Shown here: in pieces, positions 60,529 through 64,000 of the stretch
Position numbering within the stretch: position 1 is the first letter of the stretch
Layout of the letters: every line of letters starts with the position of its first letter
Assembly (NCBI RefSeq): GCF_002968575.1
Contig: NZ_PVBM01000003.1
Span: 62,001 to 126,000, forward strand
Length of the DNA stretch: 64,000 nt
Direction: 5' to 3'
Origin: Neorhizobium huautlense
Lineage (GTDB): Bacteria > Pseudomonadota > Alphaproteobacteria > Rhizobiales > Rhizobiaceae
The notes under the pieces: model-generated
What the model was told of the DNA's origin: nothing
Seen by the model: the letters and a program-made list of their open reading frames with translations, nothing else
Database searches by the model: none
Program-made: the position numbers and the translations under genes

Positions 60529-60777
60529 ATGTTTGATGTCGACTGGGCCATTCCCGTTTCTGTCGAGCTTCATGGTGCAGGAGACCACGATCTGATCTTC
60601 TGCACCCGAGACGCCGCAAATTGCCTCCTTGAAGACTGGCCCGTCGACGATGGGGAGCATTTTCATCAAGCTCTCCGCACTTTCATGCTGGTGCTCGATG
60701 GAAAAGCAGAGCCGGAGGACGCAAGAGACGCATTCGTCGCGGCCGCAGAGGAAGCGGGGCTGGTGGTGATTGATTAG
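60529..60777 (+). CDS. DUF982-family protein
   Basis: The 82-residue protein matches rhizobial DUF982: IPVSVELHGAGDHDLI, TRDAANCLLEDWPVDDG and PEDARDAFVAAAEEAGLVV. GGAGG lies 6-7 bases ahead of the ATG. The family is mostly limited to Rhizobiales, often in many paralogues; function unknown. It helps to place the window. Confidence 0.8.
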   Translation: MFDVDWAIPVSVELHGAGDHDLIFCTRDAANCLLEDWPVDDGEHFHQALRTFMLVLDGKAEPEDARDAFVAAAEEAGLVVID

Positions 60778-60865
60778 CGCTTAAGCCTTTTTCCGCGTAA
60801 GCGCAGGTTTGACCGGGCTGGGTGGCGCATTGCTGTCTTTCCAACATCTTCGCCGACCGGGTAGC

Positions 60866-61642
60866 ATGAACCCTGCCTTGCAACCGACACCTGACCCCAG
60901 CGGCCCAACAAGCCTTCCCGTCGAAGCCCCGAACAAAGAGACGCGGGCGTCATCTAGAAGTGAGGTTGACGGAACTTCGACAGCATTGGTTAGTTCGATC
61001 CGTTTGCGGTTGGTTCAAAGAGTATTGAAATTGTCATCTGCCCTCGTAGACAAGCAATTCAGAGACATCGTCGAATCCATTGGTCGGCGAGCCCCTGATA
61101 TACCAGGCAGCACTGCGTCGATTCTGGCCGCGCTCCTTGGTCTCGCGATGGGGAAGATGGCTATTGCGGTATCGGACGACGACAGTGACCGCTTTTCCGA
61201 CGCCCGGCGGCGATTGGACGAACTTTCAGAACGGCTTACGATATCCGCAGATCGGGATCGGCGCTACTTTCGGCGATATTTAGACGTGCTTTCCGAGGAA
61301 CCTTCCGATCATGAAGTCAACAATGATAGCGGTCTGCGAGATGCTCAGACGCAGGCGACCGAAGAACCCCTTGCTGCGGCGCATCTTATCGTGGAGGGGC
61401 TTGAGCTTTTCCGTGATGTGGCAGGCTCTATAGATCGCAAAGTGGCAAGCGACCTCCATTCAGGCGCCAGCGTCCTAAGCGCGGCTTTCTGCGGAGCGAT
61501 GATGGCTGCGGAGATCAACCTGCGTCACCAGATTGCAATGCGTCGCCGCACTTTTGGCGAGCGTGCCGATCTTTACCGGCGCCGAGGGGCAGCCCTGGAG
61601 CAGCTTGAGAAGGTGGCCGCGGACCTGGATTTTCGTTATTGA
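60866..61642 (+). CDS. protein with cyclodeaminase/cyclohydrolase-like fold (tentative)
   Basis: The 258-residue protein has, near residue 80, PDIPGSTASILAALLGLAMG, which recalls the GGG-x-S/A-x-x-x-GA-G helix of formiminotransferase-cyclodeaminase proteins, followed by long amphipathic helices. The first ~50 residues are Pro/Ser-rich and likely disordered. ATG 60866 is favoured, but 60809 is also possible. Neither is preceded by a strong ribosome site. Family placement is tentative. Confidence 0.45.
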   Translation: MNPALQPTPDPSGPTSLPVEAPNKETRASSRSEVDGTSTALVSSIRLRLVQRVLKLSSALVDKQFRDIVESIGRRAPDIPGSTASILAALLGLAMGKMAIAVSDDDSDRFSDARRRLDELSERLTISADRDRRYFRRYLDVLSEEPSDHEVNNDSGLRDAQTQATEEPLAAAHLIVEGLELFRDVAGSIDRKVASDLHSGASVLSAAFCGAMMAAEINLRHQIAMRRRTFGERADLYRRRGAALEQLEKVAADLDFRY

Positions 61643-61675
61643 AATTGCTTCTTTTCCGAATTCATTCAAGGGGGG

Positions 61676-61695
61676 TGGGACGCAGGCGCGTCCCA
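61676..61695. terminator. bidirectional-type hairpin between convergent genes
   Basis: TGGGACGC and GCGTCCCA form a perfect 8-base stem with a 4-base loop, 33 bases after the plus gene and 12 bases before the end of the minus gene. A terminator for both is likely. Confidence 0.6.
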
Positions 61696-61707
61696 GCCCA
61701 AAATCAC

Positions 61708-62037
61708 TCAGCATGCCGGCTGTTGGGTTGCCGCGCTGCCGGAGTTCGACGCCGCCGTACCTGCCGAGCCTTGCTGTGTCGGTGTGGTCTTGCAAGGAGC
61801 ATTGGTGGATCCGGTATTGTTGGCATTTCCACCCACGCTGCCTGTTGTAGGGTTATTGGCGTCGAGCGACGTTCCTGTACCACCGGCTCCAGAGCCCACG
61901 GAAGCTCCTCTGTTTGTTCCGGATCCGGACGATCCAGAACCTGAATCAGTGCCAGAGCCGGAGCCGCCTGATTGAGCGACTGCTGCCGTGGCTAAGCCCA
62001 GGGAAAGAACAGTAGCTGCGAGCATTTTGACGAGCAT
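61708..62037 (-). CDS. Gly/Ser/Thr-rich exported small protein
   Basis: The 109-residue protein has a Sec signal peptide (MLVKMLAATVLSLGLATAAV, cleavage after AVAQ). The mature part is low-complexity Gly/Ser/Thr/Asn with two Cys near the C-terminus (NAPCKTTP and the terminal AC). Such secreted Gly-rich proteins are common in rhizobia; no enzyme motif. It could be a surface or periplasmic stress protein. Confidence 0.7.
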   Translation of the reverse strand: MLVKMLAATVLSLGLATAAVAQSGGSGSGTDSGSGSSGSGTNRGASVGSGAGGTGTSLDANNPTTGSVGGNANNTGSTNAPCKTTPTQQGSAGTAASNSGSAATQQPAC

Positions 62038-62432
62038 TTTCCGCTTCCTCTTTGTTGTGGTGGTCTCTCGACCGGAGACAAGTGTAACAACCGGCGCTCG
62101 CTATTGTTTCAGCGGCTGTCGAGATGGAGAGGAAAAGTTTATCGGCGAACACAAGCGAACCTCGGAGGAGCTTACGGAATACCCAAATCTGCCGGTGTTG
62201 GCCCGCAGCTGACGGCAATTAATCGAGAGACCGCGGCGAAGTGGTTTTCCTCCCCCAGTTTCGAACTCAGGCAGCGTGTACGGTGTCAAGCACCACTGCC
62301 TTCCCCAGCAGCAGAACGACGTGACCCGACCACACGTCGGCGCTCGTTCGTTCCTCAATGCTGATGATAAGCAGAAGCAGGATGTGCGCGACAAAGCTCG
62401 GCAGCCGCGGATGATCGAAGGGTTCCTGTCAA
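62038..62432. other. intergenic stretch, nothing supported
   Basis: About 395 bases between the Gly/Ser-rich protein gene and gabD. No credible coding frame, RNA or hairpin with a T-run. Confidence 0.4.
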
Positions 62433-63887
62433 TCAGCCTATGCCGCCGAGGCATACATATTTGATCTCAACGAATTCCTCGATGCCGTGGCGCGAACCCT
62501 CACGGCCGAGGCCGGAAAGCTTGATGCCGCCGAAGGGGGCTTCGGCAGTCGAGATCAGGCCGGTATTGACGCCCACCATGCCGTATTCAAGCGCCTCGGC
62601 GACCCGGAATACCCGGGAAAGATCACGGGCATAGAAATAGGAGGCAAGGCCGAATTCGGTATCATTGGCCTGCGCAATGACATCCGCCTCGTCCTTGAAG
62701 CGGAAAAGCGGCGCCACCGGCCCGAACGTCTCCTCCCGCGCCACGGCCATGTCGGCCGTCACATCGGCCAGAACTGTTGCCTCATAAAATGTGCCGCCAA
62801 GCGCATGGCGCCCGCCGCCCTGAATGACGCGGGCACCTTTGGATAAGGCGTCGCCGACATGCTCCTCGACCTTTTCCAGAGCCGCCTTGTCGATCAGAGG
62901 CCCAAGAACGACGCCCTCGTCGAAGCCGTTACCAGTTTTCAGCTTGCCGACCGCCGTGGCGAGCTTTGCCGCGAATGTATCGTAAACACCGTCCTGCACA
63001 TAGAGCCGGTTGGCACAGACACAGGTCTGGCCGTTGTTGCGATATTTGGCGATCAGCGCCCCTTCCACGGCTGCATCCAGGTCCGCATCGTCGAAAACGA
63101 TGAAAGGGGCATTGCCGCCGAGCTCCAGCCCGAGCTTCTTGATGGTCGGCGCGGACTGCCTATAGAGCTCCGCACCAACTTCGGTCGAACCGGTAAAGGT
63201 CAGTTTCCTGACGATCGGATTGGCCGTCATCTCGCCGCCGATCTCGCGGGCCGAACCTGTAATCACGCTGAACAGCCCTTTGGGCAAGCCCGCCCGTTCG
63301 GCCAGCACTGCCAGCGCGATCGCCGAAAACGGCGTCTGCGATGCGGGTTTCAGCACCATGGCACAGCCGGCGGCCAGCGCCGGGCCGGCCTTGCGAGTGA
63401 TCATCGCATTCGGAAAGTTCCACGGTGTAATCGCCGCCACCACGCCGATCGGCTGCTTCATCACCATGATGCGCTTGTCGGGCTGGTGGCCCGGAATGAG
63501 ATCGCCGTAGACGCGTCGGCCCTCTTCCGCAAACCATTCGATAAAGCTCGCGCCATAAACGATCTCACCGGTCGCTTCGGTCAGCGGCTTGCCCTGCTCG
63601 AGCGTCAGGATACGTCCCAGATCGTCCTTGTTGGCGATCATCAGGTCGAACCATTTGCGCAGGATCGCCGAGCGCTCCTTCGCGGTCCTTGAAGCCCATT
63701 GCTGCTGAGCGGCCTGCGCCGCTTCGATCGCAGCGCGGGTCTCTGCCGCGCCAAGCTTCGGCACTCGGCCGATGATCTCGCCAGTCGCCGGGTTGTTGAC
63801 TTCTACCGCGTTCGACGGATCGGCATCGAGCCAGCGCTCGCCCACCAGCGCAGCCTCGCGAAACAGTGTCGGGTCGTTCAGTTTCAT
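62433..63887 (-). CDS. gabD: NAD(P)-dependent succinate-semialdehyde dehydrogenase
   Basis: The 484-residue protein is a complete aldehyde dehydrogenase of the GabD type: ITPWNFPNAMITRKAGPALA (cofactor), FTGSTEVGAEL, LELGGNAPFIVFDDADLDAA (catalytic Glu) and NGQTCVCANRLYVQ (catalytic Cys). The RNNGQTCVCANR form is typical of succinate-semialdehyde dehydrogenases. ATG 63887 has GGAGATGAGGC before it. It oxidises succinate semialdehyde to succinate in GABA breakdown. No GABA transaminase gene lies in the visible part. Confidence 0.92.
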   Translation of the reverse strand: MKLNDPTLFREAALVGERWLDADPSNAVEVNNPATGEIIGRVPKLGAAETRAAIEAAQAAQQQWASRTAKERSAILRKWFDLMIANKDDLGRILTLEQGKPLTEATGEIVYGASFIEWFAEEGRRVYGDLIPGHQPDKRIMVMKQPIGVVAAITPWNFPNAMITRKAGPALAAGCAMVLKPASQTPFSAIALAVLAERAGLPKGLFSVITGSAREIGGEMTANPIVRKLTFTGSTEVGAELYRQSAPTIKKLGLELGGNAPFIVFDDADLDAAVEGALIAKYRNNGQTCVCANRLYVQDGVYDTFAAKLATAVGKLKTGNGFDEGVVLGPLIDKAALEKVEEHVGDALSKGARVIQGGGRHALGGTFYEATVLADVTADMAVAREETFGPVAPLFRFKDEADVIAQANDTEFGLASYFYARDLSRVFRVAEALEYGMVGVNTGLISTAEAPFGGIKLSGLGREGSRHGIEEFVEIKYVCLGGIG

Positions 63888-64000
63888 CGCCTCATCTCCT
63901 TTTGATGCGATTCCTGCGGATCGCCGAGAGCCGCCTTCTCCAGAGGAGAACATATTGCCGACCTCCGGCCAATCCAAGCGCCGGCAATCAGGTTGTGCCT

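Noticed and set aside
62101..62464. Open frames on both strands before gabD
   Set aside because: Cys/Arg-rich or random composition, no ribosome site; treated as non-coding.
1..64000. CRISPR array
   Set aside because: No regularly spaced identical repeats were seen; the few repeats found are single pairs with mismatches.

Overview
The window looks like accessory DNA, probably plasmid or chromid, from an alphaproteobacterium of the Rhizobiaceae (Rhizobium / Agrobacterium / Ensifer type). The evidence is high G+C, a rhizobial plasmid-type cluster of DUF1612 protein, Phd/VapC-like toxin-antitoxin pair and tyrosine recombinase, a DUF982 protein, several branched-chain and tricarboxylate uptake systems, and many LysR, GntR and TetR regulators. 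No rRNA or tRNA gene was found. Species cannot be fixed from the sequence alone.

Region 1 (1-9.5 kb, all minus strand) looks like an effector/conflict locus. One group holds a 969-residue protein joining an unrecognised N-terminal domain, an SGNH-hydrolase-like domain and a lysozyme-like domain, then a trypsin-like protease, a small beta-sandwich protein and an M15-like peptidase. The next group holds a trypsin-like protease with an N-terminal effector-associated-type (EAD1-like) domain, a helical protein with a similar N-terminal domain, and a membrane-anchored pentapeptide-repeat protein that runs off the window. The wall-active enzymes carry no secretion signal.

Region 2 (10.1-15.5 kb, plus strand) is a tight five-gene operon: XRE regulator, zinc-hook SMC-like ATPase, unknown helical protein, Cys/His-rich protein and a poly-gamma-glutamate-hydrolase-like protein. 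It resembles a defence operon but matches none that I can name.

Region 3 (16-23 kb) holds further nucleotide-centred genes: a RelA/SpoT-domain protein coupled to an NdpA-like protein; divergently, a P-loop kinase fused to a short PurZ-type adenylosuccinate synthetase that has Ser in place of the catalytic Asp; an overlapping ART-like DUF7002 protein; a YfbR-like HD phosphohydrolase; and a PEP/pyruvate-binding ATP-grasp-like protein. This is the strongest candidate for an undescribed nucleotide-based system.

Region 4 (23-28.7 kb) is a mobile-element scar: frameshifted DUF1612, toxin-antitoxin pair, phage-type integrase, fragments of AraC, VOC and IS1182-type genes, and a second recombinase. 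Region 5 (28.8-33.3 kb) has an ICMT-like methyltransferase, a thioredoxin-reductase-like flavoprotein, TetR, and a TPP riboswitch leading through a small coupled ORF to an MFS transporter and a broken NUDIX gene.

Region 6 (33.3-39.4 kb) is a TctDE-TctCBA-PrpB-like tricarboxylate operon. Region 7 (39.4-44.3 kb) holds an attenuator-like hairpin and methyltransferase, an AHSA1 protein, an Arr rifampin ADP-ribosyltransferase, small rhizobial proteins, and a truncated antiporter. Region 8 (44.3-53.3 kb) is a catabolic operon (carnitine-dehydrogenase-like, BKACE, SDR, LivFGMH and binding protein) with a divergent GntR regulator and paired operator-like sites. Region 9 (53.3-64 kb) contains divergent regulator/enzyme pairs, small rhizobial proteins, a cyclodeaminase-like protein, a Gly/Ser-rich exported protein and succinate-semialdehyde dehydrogenase.
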